Shown here one piece after another: positions 46,701-59,500 of a stretch of 64,000 nucleotides of DNA (the first letter of the stretch is position 1; every line of letters starts with the position of its first letter). The notes under the pieces are model-generated. The model had not been told where the DNA came from, did no database searches, and saw only the letters and a list, made by a program, of their open reading frames with translations. Source of the stretch: Holacanthus passer. Lineage: Eukaryota > Chordata > Actinopteri > Pomacanthidae. Where the stretch lies: positions 3,337,501 through 3,401,500 of the forward strand of contig JAFREQ010000009.1 of the NCBI GenBank assembly GCA_025331565.1, given 5' to 3'. Position numbers and translations under genes: made by a program.

Positions 46701-49700
46701 AGACCCCGTGTTTTTATGGCTGCATCATTTGCATATTTTTCATTTCCACAAAATTGAGCCAAATATATTTGGAATTTGTTATATTTCTGTGGGGTTGAAC
46801 TAGAATTATATCGGCTGCTATTACCTTATTTCAGTTATATTGGTATCATTGTGCATGTCAGCCGATAAGTGACAAGAAATAGCAAGACACAAGTTTAGAA
46901 ACAGGGCCGCTACTACATAGATTGTCCACCAGAGAGCACTGACAAGTTAGGTTTTCAACTGTGAAATGTCCCGCTTAGTATGCAACTTAACTGACTGTGG
47001 TGTGTTTCTGGTGCTTGTTTATGGGTTAATTCATACCTTTATTTAATTAGCTTTTAGCTTTATTATCAGTTTCTATGTGCTTGAAGATGATTCTGCAGGT
47101 GTTATACATTTGCATCCTTCTTAAAGTCTAGCTAAAATGTACGGTGATGATACATTTGGCTTGATATAACAGAGACAAAACATCAGTCAACTAGCTTGAG
47201 GTGGGAACGGTATTTTGCCAACATCACAGTTTGTTATGGGAAATATGAATCTTGTCTGTGTCTTTGTAATGAAAGTAAAACCAAAGAAAGCTGCCAGAGT
47301 TTGTCATGAATTTTTCATGTATTCATATTAAAGGTTTGAAGTATTTGAATGAATATCCCCTGCTAATGGTTTTCTTCAAACTACATTTTAGGATTGCAGC
47401 AGAAAAGTGATGAAATATGGACCGCAGGGACATGCATTTCATTTTCTAAAAAGTCTTAACTCCTTTTCTGCCTCCTCTACACAGCAAGGACTGAAATATA
47501 AACAGCAACCTCTGGCCTGTAAACTCAGATTACACTATTAAAGCATTACTGCGAGAAACATTCTGCTTCGGCCAAAGTTCACTTCTCTGGAAAGCAATAC
47601 CTACCTAATGAATCACAGAGGTAGACAGAGGGGGGCTGGTACAGTAAAAGACATGAATGCGTTATGACAAAAACAGGTAAGCAGGGGGATGATGACGAGA
47701 ATCAAAAATTTCGTATTATGCAAAAGTCTCCATGACCCAGAGTGAACGACAGAAAGCTAAGAGAGAGCGTGAGTAAGAGTAGCCCGGAAAGAAACAAAGT
47801 CCGCAATGAATCATCAGAGTTTAAGAGTGTGTTTACATGGAAGACCGATGAGTCAATTCCTCTGTAATCTTGTCACTTACTGAGGCCAAAACTACACACA
47901 TTAGGAAATAACAGGTTGTCCTCTGCTGATCCAGATCCGTGATAGCTTCAAAGTGCAGAATGGACAGGAAGAATCAGTGACACACACTCATATATCACAG
48001 CCTGTATCTAGCAAGAATCAGCAGCACAGTCAGACTTGCACTGAAGAAACTGCTCAAAGCAAAAATGGACTTAAGAAGCTGTCTGAGCAGCCACTGCCTC
48101 TCTGTAATGTTTTGCAGTAGCTGAATAAACCTAATCAATAAAAGATACTGCTAATAAGTGTATTAACTAGTATTTATTTCGATTCCGGCTGTAGGCCAAT
48201 GCAGAGTAACATCTCTAGTGTTTTCTCTTAATGACAGACAAAAGTCCTGTTTCCATCCCTGATGACAACTTCAATCTCTCCTTCAGATTCACTGCATGAC
48301 ATAAAGTCTTTTCTTAATGTGTTAAATGCAAAAAAAGCTCCAAAGTCATTGCTGCTTGTTGTCAGTATTTCAGTAATGTGTGTTCTCCTGTGATATATTA
48401 CTCCCCATGTGGAAAAGATTAGAGAGCAGAATGCAGGGGGGAGTGCACAGATAAATAAAATTGCTGAGTTTTATCATTGATCCCCTCGTGCATCCACAAA
48501 CATCCACGATTTGACACGAGTACAGCGTCTTAAAAGAAGGTTAGCTGCTTTTCATCTGTAGCATGTGGACTAAAACCTGTCAAAGCAGAGGAATAAATAC
48601 ACCTTTTGCAACATGTTTATATATATTCATTTCCACAAGAAGTGGTTAAAAACAGGCTAAAATACTTCCACTCAAGGGTGCGGGGGACAAAAGTTTAAGG
48701 TTGGATTCAAGCCCAGGACGCTGCAGTTACATGGATAGTGTCTGTGCCAAATGAGCCACCACCAACGACAACAAAAATGATGCCAGCGCCAAACATCTCT
48801 GTGTTAAGCCTCAAGTTGAGATGGTGTTGCACACACACTGTAGTTGGTCCAGTCTGTTAAAGTCCGGTCAAGTAACGAGCATCTGGCCCCTTCATATTCT
48901 CAATATGTGCTAATGTGTCATGGATGAAGTCAAACTGTGATGTTGAATTGGTGCCAGAGTGAACATGGTGCAATAAAGCCGCAGGAGAAAGCGGTGGAAA
49001 CATGCAGGAAGGACTTTTTGGCAGCAGTCACAAAGTTTGTCCATTTGACAGCCCAGCAAACAAATAATCTGCTCTGACTTCGTACTGTAATCCAGCTGTT
49101 GGTGTGCCAAAAGTGTGGCTGCGACCACATAGCATGCACTCAAAAGCAGGATCCACAACCAGGGTTTAGTCACGCACTGCAAGGGCAGAGCAATGTATCA
49201 ATATTCATCTCTATCTTTAATCCCACCATGTGATTTTATAATATTCTGAGTCATGATACTACTGTCAGGTCTAAACATAACTAGAAAGCACTCACTTGAC
49301 TCCGGCTCTGCTCTCACAGCTGGGATTCACCCAGCATGTCAGATTTCTACCATTATGATCGAAAATGACAGCTTCATTGTGAGTACCCATTTTTGTGGAC
49401 ATCAACATGAAACAGGTGATTTCCCGATCACAAACAGATGATCTGGTGATGTCACCTGGTTATGTAATAGTACTCATCCTGGTCCTAGTTTAGTAAAAAC
49501 ATTTTGTTCCAAGTTTTGTCTACACACTCCTGCCTCGGCAGCAACAGTCTGCATCAATCTGATTTAACACAAACACAGTTACATCAGTAGAACCGATAAT
49601 ATTTAGAGACTAGAGAAAGACCACAGAGGTAAGTACCACTTAACACACTCTTTCTCACACTCACCTGACAGGTCCACTGATGCCGGCTCCCAACTTCTGT

Positions 49701-51681
49701 GTCCAGTTTATGTTGTACTCATCTAGAATGGAGGTCTCCTGTCAGGAAGAAAAACCACACCAAACAATTTATCAGATGTTTGAAAAGAGTCACACTCTTG
49801 CGCAGAATTGGTATGTTTTACAAACCAAGGATTATGTTATTGATCCCCTTTACTACATCGCAGTTGTCAGCATCGTTTCTGTCATGCAGTACAATCAACA
49901 ACCCACTGCCACAGAAACCTCCATGAGAATCATCTGTATAAGAAAGATCCTTGCATCCTCAATTATTGTCAGTACAGAATATCACCTCAAACCACTGTTT
50001 ATGTAATATGGGCTTTTTATGTGATCAAAACTCTCTTACAAAAGTTAGTTTAGAGTTTGGCAGACTCTACTGAGTAAGAGTGCTATGCATTTCCCCCCAT
50101 TGTCTTAGCACCGAGTTGTGTCCACCAAGAGCTATGGTGTCCATTATCACCTGTCTGGTTTCATGGTGGTGCTAATCCTTAACGCAGAGTGTTCTTGAAA
50201 AAGGACAGCTTGGCTGCTATAAAACACATATATCTGGGTAAGCTTGGCCACTGCTGCCTATAAAAGGATTATAAAAGGAGGATGAGATGCTATCCGGAAA
50301 GGAGGGAAGCACTGGGAGACTACCTCTGCAATAAACCAAGTTGAAAACTATTGGAATGGAGTTCTTAGAATCTGCTGGCTTTTAATATAGATTTAGTCTG
50401 TCAGTATTTTTTAGATTTTGTACTGTATTTAAGTTAAGACTGTTAACTGACCAACCCTCGGCTCAGTTACAAAACTTAAGATCAGAAAATTTGCATATTA
50501 GCACTTTTCCTCCTTTGCTGAGAATATATTGGTCTTGGGCAGCACAATGAGTTTAATTGTGTGCCACTGCCAAGAGCTACCATAATGTCTCCTCCCCACA
50601 GCTCAAGCCAGTCCAATCTAGGATTCGTGGTGATTACATAACACAGGATGAGGCACTGGTATTTACTTCACAACTACCCAGGGGTCTGTACTTCGTATCT
50701 TTGAAGGATCTGACTCTGCCTAACATTGGCAGCTCTGGGTATTAAAGCTGGTTACCAACTGGGGCTGTGAACTCTAGGTTTTCCATTCCAGCTTTGAGCA
50801 AGTTCACATGGAAGAGGCAGGATTTGTAAATACAAGTCAACTATGTGCACCATCAATACATCAGGAGCAACATATTTCTATGGAGCAATCAGATTAGGCA
50901 AAACATACACAGGATGTTCACACACTTTGATCCAATCCTCCAAACCTGCTCTGTGCATCATAGGTTACCATGATCATTGCTTGGTTAAGAAGGTGCCAGG
51001 GTCTTGATAACAAAGAGCCTGGGTAAATCCAAAGTTAGTGAGCTAAACACTAATCTTTCTCCATGATAACGGCCCCAGTAGTCACTCATTGTGTGTTCCA
51101 GTTCTCAACCCCTCCCCATTCAACCCAGCATTAGGCACATTCTGACCCAACTGTGAAAGCGGGGCCAGGGCCACTTGAGATCACATTTTACTGCTGACAT
51201 AAATGCCCGGGCAGTGACACATTGATGGGAGCGAGCCAGGAACAAATCCCAGAGCACAGGTGTATGGAAATGTCGCCTGTTAACGACCATGACTGTGCAA
51301 GATAAATCCAAGCTCCACAATAATGTTTACTGAGGTTAACACTTTGCATCACACATTTTTCGTGATTCATATTTCTACTATTTGTAAGATACAGAAAGAC
51401 TGTGGTCTCCCAATCTTTGACAGAGTCACACCACAAGATTCAAGGGTACTTTTTGTGTAGTCTTATCTGGAATCATTATTACAGCAATTAAACAATAAAG
51501 ATCATGTTGACAGAAGTAACATTAAAAATCCTGTAGACATTCAAACTTCATTACATCAAGATCCACAGCGATTACTGCTAGAGAAGTGAGAACTACTGCA
51601 GTGTCTACTTGCAGGATGAGTAAGGTGTGATTCTGTTAAAATTACCTTGATGAACTTGTCTGCATTGTTATCCTCCGACAT
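40995..51681 (-). CDS. mapkapk5: MAP kinase-activated protein kinase 5 (MK5/PRAK), complete, 14 exons
   Basis: Ser/Thr kinase acting downstream of p38 and of ERK3/ERK4, shuttling between nucleus and cytoplasm. Minus-strand exons, 5' to 3': 51646-51681, 49665-49738, 46078-46153, 44247-44344, 44043-44151, 43586-43675, 43253-43348, 43032-43112, 42690-42877, 42407-42527, 42114-42244, 41794-41909, 41571-41675, 40995-41089. They sum to 1416 nt, or 471 aa, matching human. Motifs fall at human positions: glycine loop GAGISGPV, K51 in LALKIL, HRDLKPEN (146-153), DFGFAKID (169-176), activating T182 in LMTPQ. The nuclear localisation signal RKRKLL and an ERK3-docking-type C-terminal region (ending NLQESH) follow. 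The start MSEDNN agrees with the family. The kinase is catalytically intact. Its 5' end faces atxn2, a neighbour in human 12q24 as well. Confidence 0.98.
43723..43752. repeat. (GT)n(GA)n microsatellite in mapkapk5 intron 5
   Basis: Eleven TG units followed by five GA units, about 50 bp upstream (minus strand) of mapkapk5 exon 6. Confidence 0.9.
44345..46077. other. mapkapk5 intron 3, nothing recognised
   Basis: Unique-looking intron sequence with no supported exon, RNA gene or transposon. Confidence 0.5.
46154..49664. other. mapkapk5 intron 2
   Basis: Mostly unremarkable. At 48910-49182 (minus) there is an open frame with a hydrophobic stretch (WLWILLLSACYVVAATLL) that begins just after a CTTGCAG acceptor-like site. 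No homologue is recognised and no donor or partner exon is seen, so it is not called a gene. Confidence 0.4.
49739..51645. other. mapkapk5 intron 1, nothing recognised
   Basis: No exon, RNA gene or clear transposon is supported. Confidence 0.5.
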
Positions 51682-52450
51682 GGTGTCTGCTCTGGACAGA
51701 TGAAGTCTGCCTCGACAATCTCAGACAGTTGACAGTGGAAACAACGCGTTTTTTCTCTGACCTTCACAAAGTTTCGGTCTTGCAAACCCTGGAGCTGGAC
51801 CAAGGACTGTTATATTATTACTGGTGACAGGACAAAGCCATTAGGGCAAAATGACAGTCGGCCACCGATCAGCCAAAGCCGGGTTTCGTTCACCTGGAGA
51901 CCTGAAGTCCACCTGCGGGTGCGATGTAACGTCAGATCAGGCCAGCTCGGCTCACAACCTCGGGGTCCGACTCGCTCTTCAAGTCGTCTTAAATTCACTG
52001 TAGTGACCATGTAGAGTGCCAACCTCCGAGCAAGGTGATCAGAAAAGCCGAAAAGACAAGCCCGACGAGGACTAGCCCACCACTTTTGGAGAGGCACTGA
52101 GCATAGGGCAACAAGTGTATTTTTAGCCAGCGCAATGAGAGCAGTGCTCTGCTAACGCTGCGAAGACACTGGGGACCTGCTAAGTTGCTGTTAGCTCGCC
52201 TGCTAGCAAGTGAGCTGGTGCCGCTCCATCCCACGATCAGGGCGGATGATTAACGTTACACAACCAAGGCAATCGTGGAACATACGATCTGAAAACCAGC
52301 GATGTCGTCCTCGAGGTGCGCTGGGCTGGTCTGACACAACGAGCACACGGTGTTCCTAAAAGCAGAGCAGCCTTTTATGTCGTCGAGCCGAGTTAGCGAA
52401 ACGTTAGCGCGTTAGCTCAGGTAGCAAGTTCGTTTTCCGGCTCTACTCAA
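51682..52450 (-). promoter_or_regulatory. mapkapk5: mapkapk5 5' UTR and promoter region
   Basis: CpG content is raised compared with the intron beside it. TAACGTCA at 51927-51934 is a CRE-like site. GCTAGC and GTTAGC words are frequent, as around many fish gene starts. The transcription start was not resolved. Confidence 0.5.
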
Positions 52451-53329
52451 AACCACAGATGTTAACATTCTTCCGTGAGGCAGTACGATAAAAATGAGCG
52501 CTTGTACTGAAGAATAACACCATGTCAGTGGTGGAAAGGGTTAACCAAGAATGTTTTCGGAGGTGACCAGGGAGATAGACGCATCTCCGGACTATTTTGC
52601 TAATCCCATAGCTTCTTGTCAGAGAAACACACAACCCAAGTCGGCACTACGCAATAGCAGTCCGTGCAAAACGCCTGATGAAAATCATCGACATGTTTTG
52701 GAAATTTGGATCATGTGTGGACGTGAATTGCTTTTTTGTAGATAAATATGTATATTTTTGATATGTACTAAAAGACTCTTGGTCATCTGATTTTTAATCT
52801 GAACCTTAAAAATATTTGATACAAATGAGCTTGAAATGGCCAGACTCTGATAGGTCCTCGTAAGGTCCCAGTTTTCTTTTTTAAATAAACTTTACTAACA
52901 ATTTGCTTCATGTACAAACAATAAGGCAAACGAGTGTTGAAAATACTGACCACATAACAAACATGCAATAAATTAAAATAAATAAAAGACGAAAATTAAC
53001 ATTATAGTTCTTGAATGGCCTCCAGTTTTTAAAAGTCTTACTGCATTTCTGCTTCCAAAAAGCTCAAAGCAACAAAGAAGGTAAACAGTTCTCTTTGGAA
53101 GATGAAGAAGTTTGGAGTTCTTATTTAATGAAAAACGCTCCCAGTAGAAAAATACAGTTAATAAAAAAATCCAGCATCTTTATTATTGAGCACAGAACCA
53201 AAAATGATATCATCACATGAAAAAGTCACTAAACCAAATATTTTAGTTTCCACCCAATCATGTCAGTCATCCCAAAATGTTTGGTGTATATGAAGGAGCA
53301 GTAAGTGGTCTGTCATTTCTATACCACTG
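52451..53329. other. mapkapk5-atxn2 intergenic, left part
   Basis: AT-rich from 52740 onward. No exon or promoter signature beyond the mapkapk5 side was found. Confidence 0.45.
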
Positions 53330-54410
53330 CTACAAAACTAACTAGCTGGCCTGATGGGCTGAACCTGTTTTGCGACAGATTAGACACATGGGCCCCCTCA
53401 TACCAGCCCTCCAATCTCCCAACACACCCCCATCTGTCATGGCTGACCATTTCAGAAGACTCAGGAAGAAACTCCAGTCTCAAGTCTCAGGAAAGTCTAG
53501 AGCCCCTGACAATGTGAGCCATGTACTGTGCAGCTGTGTGGAGTCCTGCAGCACAATATCAACCTGAGACTGAAACTGGAAAAGGTTCCCATACTGTCAA
53601 AGACATCATGCATGGACCCAGTAACCAAAAAAGGGCATCCCGAAGTCTTAAATGACTACACACCCTTGGCCCTGACATCCTGTGTAATAAGGAACTTTGA
53701 GATACTGAAACTCTCCCACCTCTGGACCCCCTGCAGGTTGCCTACCAGCAGAACTTCAGAGGGGAAACCTTATCATTTACCAGCTACACTCAGCTTATTC
53801 CTACCTGGACAAAGCTGGGCGCACAGTGAGTGAGGATCATGCTCTTTGATTTCTCCTGTGCTTTTTACACCATACAGCCTCTGCTTTTGGAAGACAAGCT
53901 CATTGCCATGCAGGTGAACAGTTCACTTCTGTCTTTAATAACAGATTACCTTAGCAGCAGGTCACACTTTGAAGACTGAGGAACTGAGTGTCAGGAACCT
54001 TGAAGCGCAACGAGGGGGCCTCCAGGGGACTGTCTTCTTCCCCTTCCTGTTCACACTGCTGACCTCAGCTACTACTTGAAGTCATGCCACTTGCAGAAGT
54101 TCTCTGATGACTCTGACTACAGAGGCCTGGTGGATGACTTTGAACTACACCTCCTCTGACCCCTGTATCCATCTAGGGAGAGGACACTGAGGTGGTTCAC
54201 TGGTATAAATACCTCAGAGTACACCTGGACAACAGGTTAGAGTGGGCTGGGAACACAGTGCCAGAGCTGGCTCTACTTCCGGCAGAGGCTCAGAGGCTTC
54301 AACGTCTGCAACAAGATACTGTAGATATTCAACCAGACCTTGGTGGCCAGCCTTATTTTTCATGCTGCTATGTACTGGGAATGGAGCATGAGGTCTCTTA
54401 ATTTGCTTTC
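53330..54410 (+). pseudogene. non-LTR retrotransposon reverse transcriptase remnant (Rex1/Babar-like)
   Basis: Reading across three frames gives fragments of a LINE polymerase in the correct order: 'SRAPDN' (about 53496), 'KTSCMDPVTKKGHPE' (about 53600), 'DFSCAFYTIQP' (about 53848), 'ITDYLSSRS', 'LQKFSDDSD' (catalytic Asp pair, about 54091), 'YKYLRVHLDNRLEW' (about 54204), 'LVASLIFHAAMYW' (about 54341). At least six frameshifts and several stops break it, so it is inactive. The set of motifs fits Rex1/Babar-type elements of fish; a close relative is possible. Both ends of the element are unclear. Confidence 0.85.
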
Positions 54411-56150
54411 AAAACAGTGACGAATCATTTTTATAGCAGTGAAAAGTATACTTTGAAAAGAAGAGAACACTGTCTGTGTCAGAACAGATCACATAGTCTT
54501 CTCCATCCATTCTTCATAATATAGGGATTTGTTCTCGTGCACAACACATCTGTTGTTCAAGATGTCATGTGGGGTAAAGTTGCAATTAAAAAGGAATTTG
54601 CAATACAATAGGACCTGCTGATGAAAAAGTGAATGAATAAAAAAGTTTTTTTTTTTTTTCCAGGTTTGGGTATTACCATGATCATACCTTGTTTAATAAT
54701 TGGAGGTAGCAGTGGTGGACTCAGGTTTTCTGAGAGAGAAAAAATGAAAAGGGCACCAGCTGCATGTGGTGAGGCACCAGTGTGCAGAACTCACTGATCT
54801 ATGTTCAAACTGTCAGCAATTATTTCTTCTGCTGTTCTTCTATATGAGAACTCACCACTGTTTTAGGTACATGTGTAACCTACAATCCAATGCAACAGCA
54901 CTACAATAAATTTCACCTTTGTGAATCTTATGCTCCGTTTTTGTTAAGGTTACCTATTTATTCGACAATATGGTGATTTTTAAGCTGTCGTTGGCAGTGG
55001 CATTGTATTGTATGTATTGTTCTTTATATTGAAAATTTTCTGTTATTTTGTCCACCACTTTTGTCCAACAAAATATGTGTGCAATAAAGTCCCATTCGAA
55101 TCCCATCTGAGCTTGTCAATTCTTAAATACAAAGCCTCACTGTATGTCTAAAATCAAATAATATGTCAAATAATGAATAAATGTTTTGAGCAGAAAACAA
55201 CCTTTTACATATAGTACTTGCAACTGCAATTAGGAAGAAATAGAAAAATGTAAAATGAACTCATGATGTGTGCAGTATTGAAGATTTTCTGTCATTAAAA
55301 AATGTTATTTTGCATACAAAGGTTAAGCTTTATGGACTTGGTTCTATTTTCCAAAATAAACTCAAGCACAAAATATGCTTGGTGTGAATGGTCCATTTTT
55401 ATTTTATTCTATTTTTAATTGAAATTATTATAAATGTTTATCATATTATTGTTTAACTTAGTCTTTAAAGAAAAAAACCCACATAAAAACAACCATGTGG
55501 ATACCATATAGACAGAAATAATACGATAAGAAAAAGGTCTTTTTAAGTTATTGATGAAATTACTAACTATACATACATGAGCCTGACATGTAATTTTATG
55601 TTTTGGAAATACATTTATAGGATATAGGCATCTACATCAAATATGAATTCCTCACTTTTCTATCAGCTGCACAATCTTTTATCTTGCATTGACGAAATCA
55701 TCAATGTGCATTCTTATCATGAATATGCTGTTTAGACAATTTACCTGTGCAACCAAATACCTGTCAGTTCATCATGATCGTTGAGGTCAGACCAGCTATT
55801 TGCAAAAAAAATTTCATCTTCGTCAAGCGAAATGTGTGCAGTCATATAATGTGTGAGTTAAGTGACCATCAATTTGAACACACGCAGGCAGTGTGTAAAT
55901 AGTACGTTTCTATTTGTGTGTGTTTGTGTGTAGTGTGTTCACCGGCTCACGTGGATGCCACAAAACAGCCATTGAGGATTCATGGACTTCCTGAAAATAG
56001 TGCCATGTTGTAGGTGTCATTTCTTCAAACAAAAGGAACATCTATGTGCTTCTTTCCTTGGTCTAGATTAAATACGAGCACATTTATCATTTTTACGGAC
56101 TAATGGTTGTCATAGAAGACAATGTAGGAATATTTTGTTATGTGTTATGA
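54411..56150. other. mapkapk5-atxn2 intergenic, right part
   Basis: AT-rich, with AATAAA words at about 55084 ('tgtgcaataaagtcccattc'), perhaps the end of an old retroelement. No gene is supported. Confidence 0.4.
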
Positions 56151-56587
56151 GCCGTTACGCCTTTCATATATCCCTCCGCTGTTTTTTGTCCCCTTTCAGA
56201 CTGTTTTGGTCTTTTCGCTGTTAGCAACGGAAAGAAGCCGAGATTAGCTGGAAACCCGATTTTGAGATAATCGAAATTTTTTTGTTAGGATTACACAACA
56301 AATTGACAAGAGGTGTAACACCCGTGTTTATTTTGGAAGAGTGATTGGCGCGTGTTGTCTTTTTTAAAATATTGTTTATTTCTGTTTTAATAGGAATTGT
56401 AGAGATTGCTAATTTAGCTAGCAACCGTTAGCCAGCTAGCTTCTTAGCATAGCATCTTCCTCAAGAGGCACGTTGACATTAGCCCGCACGCTAGCCCGAG
56501 CTGTCACACAAACACACGCCGTCTCATCGTCAAGAAATTGCGGTGTGAAGCTGGTCGTTTTAAGACGCCGTCTTTTATGGGATCACA
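56151..56587 (+). promoter_or_regulatory. atxn2: atxn2 promoter and 5' UTR
   Basis: A CpG-enriched zone that continues into exon 1 and the start of intron 1. Fish-type GCTAGC words cluster at 56410-56500. An in-frame TAA at 56561-56563 precedes the ATG at 56588, so the reading frame cannot extend upstream in this transcript form. Confidence 0.55.
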
Positions 56588-59500
56588 ATGTCAATGAAGG
56601 CCGGTGGAAATCGCAGCAAGCCCGGCGGTGGCAACGCCGCTGGTGCCGCCGCCTCCGGTGCCGGAGGAAGCGGCGGGGGAAGACAGAATCTGGGCAGGTC
56701 TGTGGAATTAAAACGTTAACTTAGCGAAATATAACACAGCACCGAGGGGGTCATGTGGCCAGATTTCAGTACTTGGATGTAGTTGTTTCCAACAGTGGCA
56801 GTTTGGAGAGATGACATTCCCGTTAATGGTCCAAAACTAGTACGTGTTTGTGAGCGGTGTGTGGGCCTTGCGACGTGTTGGTCACCTAATGCAGTTTTAG
56901 CTAGCGAGGCCTGTCTGCTCGCTCCTGTACTGTTGCAACTTCGACGTTACATTGCATCCTCTTGCACGTCAGATTAAACACATCATCTGGCCTCTGGTTG
57001 TGCATTCAGACATGCGTGGGCGGACTAACATGTTTTCCCACATGTGTCAAGCTTGCCATGTTGCTGATGTCAGTTTACTACCAGCCCATTTAGCTAGCGT
57101 TAATTAGCCGTTTGACAGCCCATGCTTGTTATGCAGTGCACTTGCCTCATTCAGTATTATCACGGCTAGCTAACGGGACAGCCTGGCCACTTTTCAACCA
57201 GACAGGCCACGATAGAGGAGCTGTGTTTGTTTTCATTTGGCTGTCATGTAGCTCGGTACGTTACCGCAATATTGCTGCAAAGGCTTTGCCAAGAAATTGA
57301 TATAAAGCGTGTGGGCGCACGATGGAGGAGGAGACGGGGGTGAGGAGGAGAAGGGGGGAGTTACAGACCGACGGGCTTTCAACCTTGACGTTGCCGTCGC
57401 CGCTCGGGTGAAATTGTGTCCTTGAAGCATGACATTTCTGTCCATGTCGTTGTGCGATGAAGCCGACACATGCTGTCAGTGCTGGAGCTGCATGCGCACT
57501 GTGGTTTTAGATGGTTTTAATTTGCTCTATTCGCCGGTCACTAGGACAGTCCGTCCCATTCATTGCGTAGGTTTCATCCATTAAGGCCCTGGGAAGAGAT
57601 TGTAAAATCAGATCGGACCAGTTGGGCTTGTGCATGCAAAAATAGCCTATTTTAGTCATAAATTACTTGGATTGCTTTCGTTTTTATAATGAGGGACTGA
57701 GTGTGTTCAAGTGAGTCTATTACTCAATTACTACAGAGGATATAATGTAGGGAATGTGGCCACTGCCTACATTGAATCCAGTGTGAATGCCTGGCTGTGC
57801 GCCAGCTGCTGAACAAGGTGCATTTTAGGACATGCTTAGAAAAAATGTAGGCTACTGAGTGTTTGGCTGGCAGCCGCTTGAACATTATTCGAACTGGCTG
57901 AATATCGTGGAATCTGGGGGACATTTCAGAATCTGCATTGCATTTTACATTTGCAAGACATTTCATTGCAGATTAAAGAGTGGTTGCTCTTAAAGAGTGG
58001 TTACTCTTTAACCTCAGTTTATCTCAAAGATTTACACCATCAGCCCCTAAGATTTATATCATTCAGTTGTACAGTCGCCCCCCCCCTGTCAGAGAGGGCT
58101 TTGTTTCAGTCTGTGAGCAGGAAATTCACTGTTAATGATGATGATAGCAAGTTTCACAACAATGCCATTTTTTTCTTTCAGGGGAAGACACAGTGGTAAA
58201 GGTCCTGCAGCAGTAAGTAACCGGCTAACTCTCATAACTCAGTGGTAAATGGCTTATATGCCAAATAGGCATGTATCATCAGAAGTTTGGTATACCTGAG
58301 TGCTGTATTTTATAAATAGAAGTGAAGCTGCTTTTTGAAAACCCACACACCAGATTAATGCTTCTTTTTGTTATTTCTGTGCAGAGTCATTTGAATACAT
58401 TGTTATGCAATTTGGTTTAAAGGTTGTGCAGAATGGACCTCAAAGAAGTCATAAATCCAGTGGTTGCCTATCTCTTTCTTAGAGTTGTGCATCATGAATG
58501 GAGCAAATATCTGATAGGTGTCACTGTGAGAGCCTTTTTTGCAAATGGGGAGCATCAGAAGTTAACTGCGTTTCTTCTTTAGGTCATTTTCAATGGTGTA
58601 TATGCAAATATGAGGATGGTCCATGTCTTGACTTCAGTGGTGGTATGTTTACTGTTTTTCTGTCTTGTTTTTGAGATTGTGTCCCAGATATGTATTGTTT
58701 GTCCTAACGAATTTTGTCCTCTGCGTAATAACAATAATTAATAGAGAAATAAGCACAGTTACAAGGAAACCATGTCTGAAACAACCCTGTGAATCATGCG
58801 TACTGTAAATGAATTTGTAACAGCGGTATGCACTGCAGTCTGTCATACACCACATGCTGTTTCTTCAAAATGTCTAAGCTGCTATAAACAAAGCCTGTGT
58901 GATTTGTAGAGACAGCTGGTTGCATAAACAAAGCAGAGATTGATCAATCATTTATCTGTTTCACAGCAGATGGGTTTCTGAACTTGTTTTTTGAATGTGT
59001 AAATTGACACTGACAAAGCATACAATGAATAATGACAGACATATTTATTTATAGGGGGCCAAGTGTGAGCTGAAAGTGAAAAACGGAGCAGTCTATGAAG
59101 GAGTATTTAAGACATACGGTCCAGAGGTAAGGATCACACACAGTGCAGTGCTCTTTATAGGTGCTAATATGGAGCTGGAACTGTGATTTCCTCAGTATAG
59201 TACTAATGATTAAGGTTAACTGTGCTGGGAAGATGGTGCCCAGCCAGCACTCAATAACAGCTTCACCCCTGAGGTGGTTTAGACAAAGATCACCCTTTTC
59301 ATCTTTTCCTTTTATGGAAGAGAGGTATGTAGCTCTTCATCTTCCCTTTTAGGTTGAAGTATTTCCCAATCTTTCTCCTGTGGGGAAAATATCATTTTGC
59401 ACAAATGAAAAACCTAACCTGAGTAATGTTAGAGTTTCTGCCCAGTTCAATTGGCAGAGCTTGCCTTTAACTTCAGCCCTTGGTGAGATGTCAGAAACAT

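Noticed and set aside
56473..56724. 83-codon open frame starting upstream of atxn2
   Set aside because: It is in a different frame from the ataxin-2 sequence, overlaps exon 1, and has an Arg-rich product typical of an out-of-frame GC-rich exon.
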